From NCBI GenBank assembly GCA_027604005.1, contig JADGJT010000157.1:1-47788 (forward strand): a stretch of 47,788 bases of DNA, written 5' to 3'. The notes under the pieces are model-generated. The model did not search any database, was not told where the DNA came from, and was given only the letters and a program-made list of their open reading frames with translations. Position numbers and translations under genes: made by a program. This DNA is from Dinochytrium kinnereticum (taxonomy: Eukaryota; Chytridiomycota; Chytridiomycetes; Chytridiales; Chytridiaceae). Shown piece by piece: positions 33,701-45,700 of the stretch (position 1 is its first letter; each line of letters opens with the position of its first letter).

Positions 33701-36700
33701 CCGGCGTTAACTGCTTATCAGCACGTTGAGTTTTACGCAAATTTTTTGGGGAGAGAAAAGAAGGGAATGAAGGAGTTTATTACGGAGGTAATTGAGAAGG
33801 TTGGGCTAGGGGAGGCTTTGCATCGGAGGGTTGGAGGGTTTTCTGGGGGGATGAAGAGACGGTTGAGTTTGGCGTTGGCGACCGTTTCGGAACGGAGCCG
33901 AATTGTGTTCTTGGATGAGCCTACCACTGGTGAGTTCTTTGAGCTTTGGGGTTTTAAAAATTCGGAAAGTGTGAAGTTAACCAGATCGCATGTTTTTCCT
34001 TATCTTTTTTCGTCAGGTCTTGACCCGCTTTCAAGGCGGAAGGTTTGGAAAGTTATTCAAGAGCTTAAACAGAACCGTGTTGTTGTTTTGACCACCCATT
34101 CAATGGAGGAAGCGGATGAGCTTGGCGACCAAAGTGAGTGCTCCCTTCCTTATCGTTTATTCTTACTCCAGCCCTCTAACTGCTTTATTCATCTATGCTT
34201 CCAGTCTGTATAATGCATCAAGGCCGTCTTCGCGCCTCTGGTTCGTCTCTCTTCCTCAAAAACCGGTTCGGTAAGGGTTACCAGTTGACCATTGTCAATC
34301 GAAAGCAGTCCCCGAGCCAGAAAATCACCCTTGATCAAGATGATTTAATGAGAACTGCTATGGAGAAATACGTTAAATATGCTTTGCCTGGTGCGGATGT
34401 GGTTAGTTCTGCTGCTGGCGCGGTTACGGTCGCTGTTGGAAAGGGTGGTAATGGACGACTTGCTGGGTTTTTGAGAAAATTGAGGGAGGAGAGGGGCGTT
34501 GAGTGGGGCATTAGCAGTAGTACTTTAGAAGAGGTTAGTTCTTGTGAATAGGCTTTGCGTTTCGCTTTTGTGGTTGATTATTGATGACTCTAATCACCCC
34601 TTTTTTCATTTCCCAACATAATATAATATCAAGGTCTTCCTAAAACTCTGCGCCGACAACAAACCCGTCACCTCCGAATCGGAAACTGACACTAAACCAA
34701 GCGACCAGCCCCGTCTCTGCACACTCTGCGCAACACGTCCCTCGGAAATCGTAACTCTCTACACGAAGTCTGGAATCCAAGTCACAATTCCTCATCAGGT
34801 GTGTGCTCCCTGCGCGAATGGAGAGACCAAGTTACCCGATTCCGACCACTCTGGTGAAGGTGACGACTCGACTTTGATTTCGTTTGAAGAGTTTTTGGGA
34901 CGGCTACCGCCTGAAGAGGTTTTCAAGGAGGTTGGATTTAACGCGGTTGAGTCAGGAAAAGAGGGAATGATAAAGGTAGAAATTCCGAGTGGGGGTATTT
35001 TGGGGAGACAGGTTATGGCTGTGGTTTTGAAAAACTTAAAATTGCATGCGAAGGAGAGGAGGACAAATTGGTGCTTTGTGATCGCTGTTGTTTTATTGAA
35101 CATTGCAGCGGGTATTTGTAAGTCGCCTTTCGAAACCTCAATCTGGTTTTTGTTCTTAATTCTCTCCTTTAAGATTATCTGTTTGTTTGTTTGTTTTTTT
35201 TTTGACCTCTCTTTTCTCTTTTCAGACGGAAAGTTCGGAGCCGCGTTCGACACTCTATCCTCTCGCCCCGACGACTGTAAAGACTTTGTGTTTGGCTATA
35301 ATGCGCTTTCATGCACCCCCAATGCCATTATTCCGGATCTCCGCGCCTCATTATTCGACGCCCCTACCCTCCTAAGCACTAGCACAGACAGGAGAGGTAA
35401 CGCTCAACGACTAGTAATGGGGAAAGGAGGAAGAAGGAGTTACGATAACGCCTACGAATCCATTGAACTAACGTCGAGGAAGACTGGGTATCAGAATATT
35501 TTTGGCACAACAAGACGACGGATCTACTACTCTCAATCGGCAGGAGACCCTCTCGAGACTGTTTTCCCGCCGGCATATTCCGACGACTCGATCAAAGATC
35601 CTTTCAAGCTTCCGTTCAATAACATAAACTCGACGCTTGAAGACACATTGCCTTACCTCATCCCTCGTCTTGTGAAAGTAGACGGCACGACAGTTGTGGC
35701 CAACGCTTTGCGAGTTCAGAGAGGTTTGGATCAGAGGAGGGCGGATTTACCTCGAGTGTGTTTGGATACTTTTCCGGGGAGGGCTGGTAAGGGAGTAGTT
35801 GTTTCAGCGGACGAGTTTCCGGGATTGGCCACGGAGGCTTTTCCCGATTATGGGATTGATGTGCGGGATTTGAGGGTGGGGGCGGAGAGAGTAAGTGCTG
35901 AATACAGCATTGTAACTTACGTGCCGCAATACACGGTGCCGCCGTTTGTGTCGATGGTGAGTGCGTTTTCCATTCTTTTATGTTGTGATTTACGCCGTCG
36001 TGTGATCGTAATGGTGGCTCTCGGTTTATGGCTCTCTCCCTTGTTTTATTTCATCGAGTTTCCTTAGACATTGCCCTTGGCTTCAAAATATTGACCATTC
36101 CTCACTAGTACTCAACCGATCCTGCCGTGCTCTCGTTTAGCTCATACGGGTCGCGAGTACAGGAAAACTCAAAATGTGCCGTGATAACCATGCTTGGGGC
36201 ATATAAGCTTCCGGACAACCTACAGGATATTGTCGCCACCATGACAGATTCCCTTCTTGAGAAGATTCCAGGAGGCAGGGAGAGAGTACCTGCGATTCAA
36301 ACGTTTTATGGCAATCGACCGATTGTGTTGGATCCTTCGGAGGTTGCGAAGGTGGTCTCAGTGTTGGTGAGTTTTTCTTTGCTCTTCCATTATTCTGTTG
36401 TAGAAGTGGAGTCGTATCACGACTTACGATTTCTTCTTTCATTACAGGTCCGAAGTTTTAGCATCATGTTCCTTCTCCTCGCGACCGGTATTATGTATCC
36501 CCGCATGGTCACTCTCCTCGTTCTTGAAAAGCGTGAAAACCTCGTCGAGATGATGCGCACCCAAGGTCTCGGTCTTTTCCAATATTGGCTTGGAAACTAT
36601 GTGTACGCATTCTTGGCCATTATGACCCTGAATCTCCTCTACTTCTTCGCCGCGCTCATCCTGGGAAATGCTTACTTTGCAAAAGTTGGGTACCTGGTCG

Positions 36701-38551
36701 TCTTTGGGTGTTTATTGCTGTGGACACATGGTCAGGTCTGCCTGGCCGGCTTTTTGATCGGTATTGTGAACAAGCCGGTTAGTGCGGGTATGGTGGCTTA
36801 TTTGGTACATATTGGGTCAGCTATTGCATCGCCGTTCTTGTTAAGTATTGCGGATAAGAATGGTGCTCTTCCTATTGGGTATAGCTTATTCCCACCCACT
36901 GGGATCACGAATATTTTGAACATCTTGATTGTCAACAAAAACCCGTGAGTATATCTTCATTGTTTGGTCTCTTTATTTTCAGCTTTAGTAGTCAAGTTTT
37001 TTCTGAGACGAACTTGTCCTTTTTTTTCAACAAAAAAAGTTCGCTTGCATTACTCCCGGCTCTCGTCGTACTGTTTGGCTCCGCCGCTCTCGGTCTCGTC
37101 GGCTGCTATCTACATGCCATACGACCATCCCCCGTTGGTATCCCTGTCCATCCCCTCCTCGGTCTGGAGAAACTCGGCGGGAAACGCAATCTCCGTGATT
37201 ACGATATGGACAAGAACGATGTTGAATCAGTTGATACGGTTGTGGATGAAGATGTTTTGGCTGAGAAGAGAGCAGTGGCAGCATCTCAGTTGGGCAGCGA
37301 ATCGGTGTTTGACCCTCATGAGGCGGTTAGGATCGTTAACTTACGTAAGCGATACCCTGGGAAGCTCGCGGTTGATGATATATCGTTGTCAATCAAATAT
37401 GGAGAGACCTTTGGATTGCTTGGACCCAACGGGGCGGGAAAAACCACCACCTTGAGTATGATCACCGGGCTTCTTCAGCGGACGTCTGGATCCATCTCCA
37501 TTGGTGGTAAAGATATTGATGCCGCTCGATCGGAGAGAGGAGGTAGTAATAGTCTTTGGAGGCTGATCGGTGTCACGCCACAGTTTGACACTGTCTGGTC
37601 GGAATTGACGGTTGAAGAGCACCTAACCTTCTACTGTCGACTCCGAGGCGTACCAGCACGAAGCCTCACCGCAATGGTTCGACGAATCGCGGAGGACGTT
37701 GAGCTTGACGGTGACGCTCTGAGGACGAAAGCAGGTGGTTTGTCAGGGGGCATGAAGAGGCGCTTGTCCATTGGGATTGCTTTGACAGCCAACCCCAAGA
37801 TTCTGGTCCTTGATGAACCTACTACTGGTCTTGACCCAGAGACTCGAAGACAGATTTGGAAAATAGTTGACGGAATTCGAAGGAGCGGAGGCGATCGATG
37901 CGTTTTGATTACTACTCATTCTATGGAAGAGGCAGATGCTCTTTGCTCGAGGATTGGGATCGTTTGTGATGGGAACCTTCGAGTTTTGGGATCTCAGCTT
38001 CACCTTAAGAAGAAGTTTGGGAATGGGTTGAAGGTGTGTTGAGTACCCTCTCATTTGTTCTTTCCCCGCCAAATGATGATTCATAAATCACTAATATTTC
38101 CTTTTTTTTTTTTTATTGTCAATCCATTTAGCTCACCATGCGCATTGGCATCACCGCCACGCATACCCCAACCTCTGTCCAAGATCTCAGCGCCCCACTC
38201 CACTTCCTTGAGCATACACAATCTAAGCGCGTTCAACACATCAGCGAGGCAATCCTTAAAAATCTCGAAGCCTCTCAATCCCACAGTGCTCAACCCCCAG
38301 CTTTCAACCTTGTGTCGTCTGATATGAATATTGCGCACGTGAATGCAATGTCTGGTGGAGATGTTGGAATACCTCAGAAGATTTCTTGGATGGTCACGCT
38401 TACCTGTGTCATGCCAAGGTCAGGCGTTGATGTCGCTGAGGTATTTTTGGGGATTGAGCAAACTTGTAGGAGGGAGGATGTTGGAGACTGGGCTTTAACG
38501 GAGACCACCCTTGAGGATGTATTCGTCAAGGTTGCTTCTGACAGTCTGTGA
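30782..38551 (+). CDS. ABCA-type full ABC transporter, copy B (2021 aa)
   Basis: Predicted ABCA exporter or flippase, tandem duplicate of 22435-29525. Fourteen exons join in frame, with borders 31076/31269, 31929/32146, 32444/32645, 32743/32846, 33350/33553, 33929/34017, 34133/34205, 34533/34634, 35117/35226, 35956/36109, 36366/36448, 36944/37040 and 38033/38132. The domain order matches copy A. NBD1 has GHNGAGKTT (about 617), CPQFDALY, FSGGMKRR, FLDEPTTG and TTHSMEEADEL. NBD2 has GPNGAGKTTT, TPQFDTVW, LSGGMKRR, LDEPTTGLDPETRR and TTHSMEEADAL. Several exons equal copy A in length (299, 117, 497 and 420 bp), which confirms recent common origin. Luminal loop 1 is about 30 residues longer than in copy A, and both loops have diverged strongly. 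Introns are mostly longer (71-216 bp). Both copies look functional, without stops or frameshifts. Confidence 0.93.
34718..34813 (+). other. CxxC-x24-CxxC module in ABCA copy B
   Basis: Residues 923-954 read CTLC, 24 residues including EIVTLYTKSGIQVTIP, then CAPC, at the same place after NBD1 as in copy A. The cysteines and the hydrophobic core are kept while the flanking acidic linker has diverged. Confidence 0.75.
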
Positions 38552-39128
38552 TGTTGACATCAATTTATTTTTAAGCATTTCACGAATAATACAACTGTTC
38601 TTCAAAAATGCGTGAGCATATTTAGCGGAAAGAGAAGAAAAATGTATGTACAACGATTCAAAATTCAAAGGTTGGCTGCACAACGGATATTTGAGGTCGC
38701 ACACATGCATTTGGTAAATATTTCTTTCCCTACGACACACCCTCCTGCTGCTCAAAAAGCCAAGAAGTACGACTGACTGCAAAGCGACTTGCTCCCCGGT
38801 CGCGCTGCTTATGCACAGGTAAACGGCACTACAGAGTTTCAAAATTTGACATACTTCCTTTGGAGGTTTATCATGCGCAAGTGTACATGACAGGAATTAG
38901 ATCGTTGGTTGTATATTTATCGTGACTTGACTGAACCAAAAATGCTGTGCCTGCGACGGTAAAAGGGATTACTTTGCAGTAGATATTATTTATAAACAAT
39001 TTGAAAGAGGAATAAAAGAATCGCAACCAACAGTCCTAGTCAACAACCAAACCGTCGGGGGGAAAAAGAGTGTGTGTTTGATTGAACGAGAACAAAAAAG
39101 AAGAAACTGAAAAGAGAAGAACAGAAAA
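38552..39128. other. Convergent intergenic spacer
   Basis: Lies between the 3' ends of ABCA copy B (+) and the WSC gene (-). No gene. An AATAAA at 39011-39016 is on the plus strand only. Confidence 0.5.
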
Positions 39129-41534
39129 TCACCCCTTTGCAGAAACCCATCCTCCACCCTCCGACACCTTCCGATTCCCTCTTTCCGTCTTCTCGCTAAC
39201 ATCAACCCCAAAAAACTCAAAATCCTCTCTCAGACAAGTGGTCTCTTTTCCTCCCACTTTCTTGATCTCACCCTCCCCAAAAATCCCGCTACCAACCGTC
39301 GTGCTTCCGGATGAAACTGATAGGCTCCCGTCCCCACCAAGACCACTACTGCGGGTCGTAGTCGAAAGCGTCCTAACCCGCTTTACAGTCACCTCTTCAT
39401 CTCCATTCTCACCCAGGGATGGCGTCGACCACCATCCATCGTAAAACGTTTTCGCATCCCCACCATTTTCGTATCGTCGCCTTCTTTGAGATGCGTCATC
39501 TTCTGGAGAGGGTGGAGGTGGGTATGGGTGTGAAACGGCAAGTTCGGTTGGGAGTTGGGGTGGAGAGGGTGTTGTGCGAGTTCTATTCATATTCGCGAGC
39601 CGCCTGCATTCTCGTCGTTCATTGCGTCCCGCTTCATCATGCTTTCTTGAATCATCCTCCTTCTCCCTCTCGTGATCTCGCATTCTCCTTTCAAGATTCC
39701 TCTCATGTTCCCCCTCCTTTTCTCTTCTGTGTTCCATCTCCCTCTTCTTCTTCCTTTCCCTCTCTGTACTCCGCTCGCTCTCCGTCTCTCTTCGTTTCTC
39801 GCTCTCCGTCTCTCTTCTCTTCTCTCTTTCTCGCTCCCTCCTTTCATGCCTCTCCTTCTTGCTAGAATCCCGACTACCAAACCTCTCCTTCTCCCCCTGA
39901 CTATCCCTCCTTCCCGGAATAATAAGCAAAGGTATTGAAGGCGGTGGCGTCCTCCTCCCCTTGGCAGCAATCTCACGCATCTTTTCCTCGTCACCGCCCC
40001 CGGCAACAACGAACCCCTCCTCCGCCTCCGCATCACTCATTAAAGGTGGGACAGGCGGTAAGTTCTTTTTCGTCATCTCTCTCGGGCCCATCGGTGTGAT
40101 CCGGGGCTGATCGATCGCCAGAATAGTGTGGATAGACCGTTGAGACAGCGGTGGCCTGTTATCATTTGTCGCAATGGCGTGCATGGTGCGCGTTGATCGC
40201 ATGCCCCCGTTTGCCAAATTTAAATGCGCAGACCGGGATGATGGGAGAGGATGTTGACGATGAAGAATATTCATCGGGACATCTCTATGTGACGGTGGAA
40301 GGGAAGGCGTTTTGGCAACCTCTAACGCCAAAGCTTCTTTGCAGTATTCGCTGCCAGAAGTCTCCGCGATATTTTCCTCATCCGAGATACGATGATACCC
40401 AACTGCCACCGACCGGCCATCACCTCCCCTTCGACTCTCTCCTCCTCTGGCCATCCCCTCACCCTCCAAAACAGGCCGATAGCCATCTCCGTTAGTCCCC
40501 TTAACCCGCATCTCACCCTTACCCTTATCCTCATCCACAACCTCCACGCTCCTGACCCCACCAACAACTACATCCTTCTCGCCACCCTCCGCATCCCCGC
40601 CTTCCCGAACATAATCCTCGTGAACCCCCGGCGGAAACAAAGTTGCGCGAAACAGCAAACTTTCCCGATTATCCCTCCGTCTCTTCCTCCCAAGCACAAG
40701 TGCAACGATTGCGGCCACAACCGCCATCCCAAAGAACGAGAACGCCAACAGGACAATAGGGGTTGTCAGAATCTCTAAAGGCGTCTGTTTTGCTGTTATG
40801 TTAGCAGTTGTCGATGTTGACAAAGGGGTGGGGGTGTTGGCGTTGGGAGCTTGAAATGTTAGGGGGGGAAGGACGACGGCATCCTCGTCTACGAAGGCAG
40901 GTGGGGCAGGTGGTTGTGTGGTCTTTTTTTTTTTTTTTGAAACGAGAGGTTAATAAAGAATTCGTATGTGTCTGGCAAAGGAAAGCTCAGCAGGGGAGTC
41001 GGAAGAGGTAGAGGAAAGCCAGTTTACAGAATGGAGAAAACAAAACGATGAGGAACATTAAAAACTTACCATCCCAACGGACGCCCTAGTCGTCAATCTC
41101 CCTCCAATCGTCGACGATCTAGTGGTGGTGACTTCTATAACAGTCCCCACGCTTACCCCGGCGACCACCGCACCACTATACACAAACACCTCTCCCAACC
41201 CTCCGCAATTCCATCCAGCAGCAACAAAAGAACACCTCCCACAACCCCTCGCATTTCTCCCACCTAATCCCCTCTCAAGCGCTCCCTGGCAATAGCAGTC
41301 CACACCCCCCCGTTCCGCATTCACCAACCCAAACATTACGTTCGTAATCATAAGATCGGATGAGCATGCTCGAACGCAGTCTTCGAGGGAGAGGACGGGA
41401 AGGGCGAGACGGGCTTGGGGCGTGAATGTGTAGCATCCCTGGGCGTCAATTTGGAGGGTTGAGGGGACTGCAGGTTGGGGGGTGATATTAGCCGGGAACA
41501 GAAGTAGGAGGAGAGCCAAGATTGGGATGTGCAT
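39129..41534 (-). CDS. WSC-domain single-pass membrane sensor with long charged tail (752 aa)
   Basis: Predicted cell-surface sensor resembling fungal Wsc/Mid2-type wall-stress receptors. Two exons, read from the right (41070-41534 and 39129-40922), join in phase 0 across a 147-bp intron. A signal peptide (MHIPILALLLLLFPA) precedes a WSC domain at residues about 33-120 with eight cysteines: GCYTF, DCVRACS, CYCQG, CGRC and NCGG. A short Pro/Thr-rich stalk follows. One membrane helix at about 211-233 (VLLAFSFFGMAVVAAIVALV) ends at the stop-transfer GRKRRR. The cytosolic tail of about 520 residues is unusually long. Its middle is an Arg/Glu/Lys repeat tract (ERREREREKRRETESEKRR and similar), predicted to form a single charged helix. 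The tail ends in Ser/Thr-rich segments, likely phosphorylated. The plus-strand frames across 39082-40778 are shadows. Confidence 0.85.
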
Positions 41535-42732
41535 GGTGAGGATAGGCGGCTAATTGGATGATTGTTTTTGTGCTGTGGCGATGTGCAGGTTATCCGGAGC
41601 AGAAGCCACTCAACCGAGAGTATTGCCTTCAGTGAAGAGCTCTTCCCTCGCTATCGACCGATATCCCCAGATGGCGGTCAGTAAGCAATGCCTTTTAACC
41701 CTCTACTTGACGAAGGACGTTTGCCCGTAAATGAAATCTGCAGCAAGCAACCGAACGGTCAATTCCGAGACGCGCTTGCTCAATCTAATATCACAAGCAC
41801 CGACAGTAACGGTGAAGTGCAGCGATATGCTCAAAGAAAGCAGCAATCAGTGAGCGTTAACAGCAATAAGCCCAGCCGCGTATCTTTAGAAAAGCAGGGC
41901 CTCCCCACAAGCAAAAGTACGGCAAGGGAATAATCGGAGTTGCCCTTCCCCTTTGCCAACGGGGCACAGATTCACAGAGTGTCTGGGTGTGATGTGGTGG
42001 CAAGCAGGACAGCGTCTTGCAGAGAGCACCATGCACACCCCCTGGTCGTACTTTCGATAGATTTCAGGGGTTTGGGGGTGGTCGGAGTTTGCTCATTTTC
42101 GGACAGCACTCGCTGGCTGTTGCAGTGTTCAGTCAATGTTGCTGGAGGCACTTGGAGCTACTGCCTATCCTCATCCCCATCCTCTACTGTCAAAGATCCA
42201 TCTTACCGAAACGCATGACACTCCGCAGCGTCCACATCTGTTCCGTGCAGGTTCTCGGCGATTCAGTCCTCCACTTGTTATCCCAGACGTCATGAAACAA
42301 CCAAGGGCCGGCCAATCGAAGACATCTCAGTTCGAGAAATGCCTGCATCAACGCTTGGTGCTCGAGCCATCCAATTCTTTACCGTCTCCGGCTTACATGG
42401 ATTGACGTAAATCCCCAGATTAGCGTCCGTGCCATGCCGCTAATCACCTTGGTTTCAATTGGAGACTGTTACTCGAATCGAACCTGATGGTTTTTCACGT
42501 TTCAAACAGTGCATCTTAGCTTCAGCGGTTATTAAGTTACTGCTGCCCTTTTTAATTGACCCGACCCTGACATTGGGTTGTTGTTTGCGGGTTGAAGAAG
42601 CTGGTGGTTTTGTCAGATTTGTTCAGGTCGCAAGCATCATATCTTGGCGTGATCTCTGTAAACTCCTTTTTTCTTTTGGCGCGTTTCCTGATTCCAACCT
42701 GGGAAAGGTCGTGGAGAGCCCTCCTTTGCGAA
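41535..42732. other. Divergent spacer between WSC sensor and adenylyl cyclase
   Basis: About 1.2 kb with no gene that I can support. The short frames at 41688-42405 lack motifs. The right end may contain an unrecognised first coding exon of the cyclase, because the frame is open upstream of 42733 with no ATG before it. Confidence 0.45.
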
Positions 42733-45700
42733 ATGAAAGGAACCAAAGATCCGAACCTCTCAGCTTGGGGGAAAGATTTGGGGCTCATCAACCCCTGGTT
42801 CCTCTTCTTCCCACCAGCTTTAGAAGCAATCTACCTGGAAGAGGTATAACCTTCCGCACTTCCCTCTTCATTTAAATTTATTCTTTTTGAAGCACCTCGG
42901 CCGTCACTTCTCCTACCTCATTCTGGCACGAAGCATGACAGTTATGGTGGTCTTCACGGGCATCGCTATTTGCATTCAAACGGCATTGATTATTTTCCAG
43001 AGATCGTTGACGAACACTTTTGGGCTCGCTCATTATCTGATTGCGTTTCTTTTGGGGAGTTTAGGGTTTGTGCTGCTTTGGAGGCTTGGTCCTGCGAACT
43101 GGAGTAGAAGATGTAGAGAAAGTGGAAGGATAGGTGGACCAGTGCCTCTGGTTTTAGGGTTGGTAGTGGCGATTTTGCAGGTTATTAGGTTAGTTCGTTT
43201 TGCTCATTTTTATTCTTAGCTTCTATGTAATTTTTATGTGCATGTTTTTATTGTTGACGGTCGTAATCGCCTTCTTTTCCCTTAAAGATACGAGTTCATC
43301 ATCCTCTCCGCACAAATTTCGGGCTCATCCGTAGCATCCAGCCACCTCTACTTCTTAATGGTTTCCATGGGTGTCGGGATATTTATTAGAGTAGGTTAAT
43401 CCACTACCTTCTTTTTCTGACTATCAATCAATCAAAAAAAAAAAAAATGCAGTACTTCACTTGTGCAATCGCCATGGCATCATTTTGTGTTGTGATTCTC
43501 CTGCGTGGGGTTGTGTTAATTGCTTTGCACGAGAATGCTTCTGGAGTGGCTTTGGATTTCCTTGGGAGGGTTTCGCCCGTTTTGATTTCGGCGGGTGAGT
43601 AAGGTTTTGTTTTCTCTCTCGGGATGTGACGGTCTCGTACTGATATGCTTTCTCGTCTGAAAGCTATTATGGTTAATCCTTTTATCTGAAGCTTCTCTTA
43701 TTTTTAAGATTGAACTTCTTTACTCTTCTTTCCGTGCTCATAGTTTTTCTTGATTTGCTTTTGAATTATTTCTTTTTGGGGAGGGGAGAGGCTAACTGAT
43801 ACTAGTCTTATGCTTCATCGAATCATACAATTACGACAAAATCTCCCGACGTAACTTCGTAAGAGGCAAGCGCATCAATCTTGAAATACTCTCGCTAGAA
43901 AATCACAAAAAACTCGTCAGCAAACTTCTCTACCTCATGCTTCCATCGGTAATGACCGGTAACTCTAATTGTGAGCCTATCTAACTTTAATTCTAAAAAG
44001 TCGATTATACCCAGGCTTGAGCACTCCCAAATGCAGTTTTCTACGATTGTGGATGACATCGAGCAAGGTTATTGCATCTTTTTGGATTTGTTTGATGGGA
44101 AGTCGGACCGGGTCGTGGATTTGGGAAAGAGAGTAAGGATGATCAACCAAAAGTTCAAGAACTTCGATGATTTTTTGGCGGGGTGGCCAAAGTTTGAGAA
44201 GATTAAGGTGGGTGTTTTTAGAAAAGATGGAGATATTCGGGCATATCTTTGGTGACTGTTATATCGTTTTTCCGTCTCTCTTTCTTGTTCTTTCCTCTTC
44301 TCCTTCCTTATTCTTATTTTTGAGTCGTTGTGTTCTGTTTTGACCTGATCTCATTCTTGTCCGGCGAATGGCTACCGACTACATCTCTCACTATATATAT
44401 TCCACCATAATATTTTCCTTGAAATAATCCGACACCCACATTCATTACTCACATCGGCAAAATCCATGCCTCCCAACTCAAAAAACCACAGACGATATCG
44501 ACAACTGTCATGCTCATTCTTCCCGTAACGGGAAATCTTGAATCAGCCTCACGGCGCGTGACTGACTTTGCAACTGAGGTTCGAGACCTTCTCTCTACCA
44601 AGACGGCGAGCATCGATAATGACAATAAGATCAATAGAGATGATACAGCAGGGATTGGAAAACTTGGGACATCACACAAGATGGGAATTTCTTTTGGATT
44701 TATCGTTGCTGGTAAGTATCCTTCGCGGTGGAAGTTTGTTGGAGTGATGTGGAAAGTTTTTGTATCAACCCTGATGTACCCATCTATCACTTACTTTTCG
44801 AAAAGGTATTGTAGGCAAGCAAAAATTCTGCTATGATGTCTATGGAGATACTGTGAACACTGGTATGTTTTCCTTATTGAATCTCTACTCTCTGCCCAAA
44901 TTGCCCACTTTACTATATTAGGGAGAAGTGACTGATTTTTGGTCTCTAGCGAGCCGGATGTTGAAGCTTGGAATCCATGATACAATCTGCACCAAGGAGG
45001 CACATGAAACTTTTTCTCCACCGACATGTATGTCGCATTTGATGCCATTGATATCGATTCTGCATCTTTTTACAGAGTATATACATTTTTTAAATGTTTT
45101 TTTCTTTTCTTCTTCTTATTAAGCACTGTACTGGAGATCCCTCGGAACCCATCTCGTCAAAGGCAAAGGCGAGCTAGAAGTTTTCGGCCTCATCCATCCA
45201 AAAGCAACGAAAATCGAGGGTGCGACCAAGATCGCACGATCCGAACAGGATTCCAGCGTGTTCCCCGCTGAGAAATCCATCTTCCAGCTCCTGGCTCAAA
45301 ACCCTTTCCTCTCCGACCCCCCACCCGAACGTTTTGTTGTCCCTCCATCTGACTCTCTTGAATCCATTCCCCGTGTGTTTTCATCTGATCATTGTGGAAG
45401 GTCTTCAGCGTTCATGCCTGGTGTGAGTTCGGACCGGATGGGGTCGAGGGTGTTTTTGCCGGGGCACTCCACATTGTTGAGGTGTGATGAGGCATCCGAA
45501 CCGACTATCACTCGAGGGAAGGGAGGCAATGGGGCGAATTCTTACATTGCATTGCCTCCTATCCCGATTGAGCAGCTGGATGTTAGGAAGTTTAACGAAG
45601 ACGCTTGGATGCTGCTTCATCGTCATAAAGGGGCATTTAAAGACCCTGCGCTGGAGTCTCATTTCATCAATGCATACATTGTGGAGATTTTAGGGAAAAG

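Noticed and set aside
22435..38551. Apparent frameshifts and stops splitting the ABCA genes into many fragments
   Set aside because: Every break coincides with a GT...AG pair that restores frame and conserved motifs. Totals close at 6072 and 6066 coding bases, so these are introns, not lesions.
39082..40778. Several plus-strand frames of 88-148 codons rich in Ser/Pro/Leu
   Set aside because: They are antisense shadows of the Arg/Glu-rich tail of the WSC gene, whose own frame is continuous and splices to a signal-peptide exon.
42468..42492. tRNA-like T-loop string (GGTTCGATTCGA on the minus strand)
   Set aside because: No matching acceptor stem, D-arm or anticodon arm can be built around it.
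42459..42875. 138-codon plus frame upstream of the cyclase
   Set aside because: No motif; it overlaps the cyclase first exon in another frame and has no splice route into it. An upstream cyclase exon remains possible but cannot be defined.
44440..44500. Possible C1 reading in which KIK is followed directly by THIGK from unspliced frame
   Set aside because: There is no AG acceptor before that segment. The CAG at 44489-44491 gives KIK-TISTT in phase, matching the C2-type pattern of animal cyclases.
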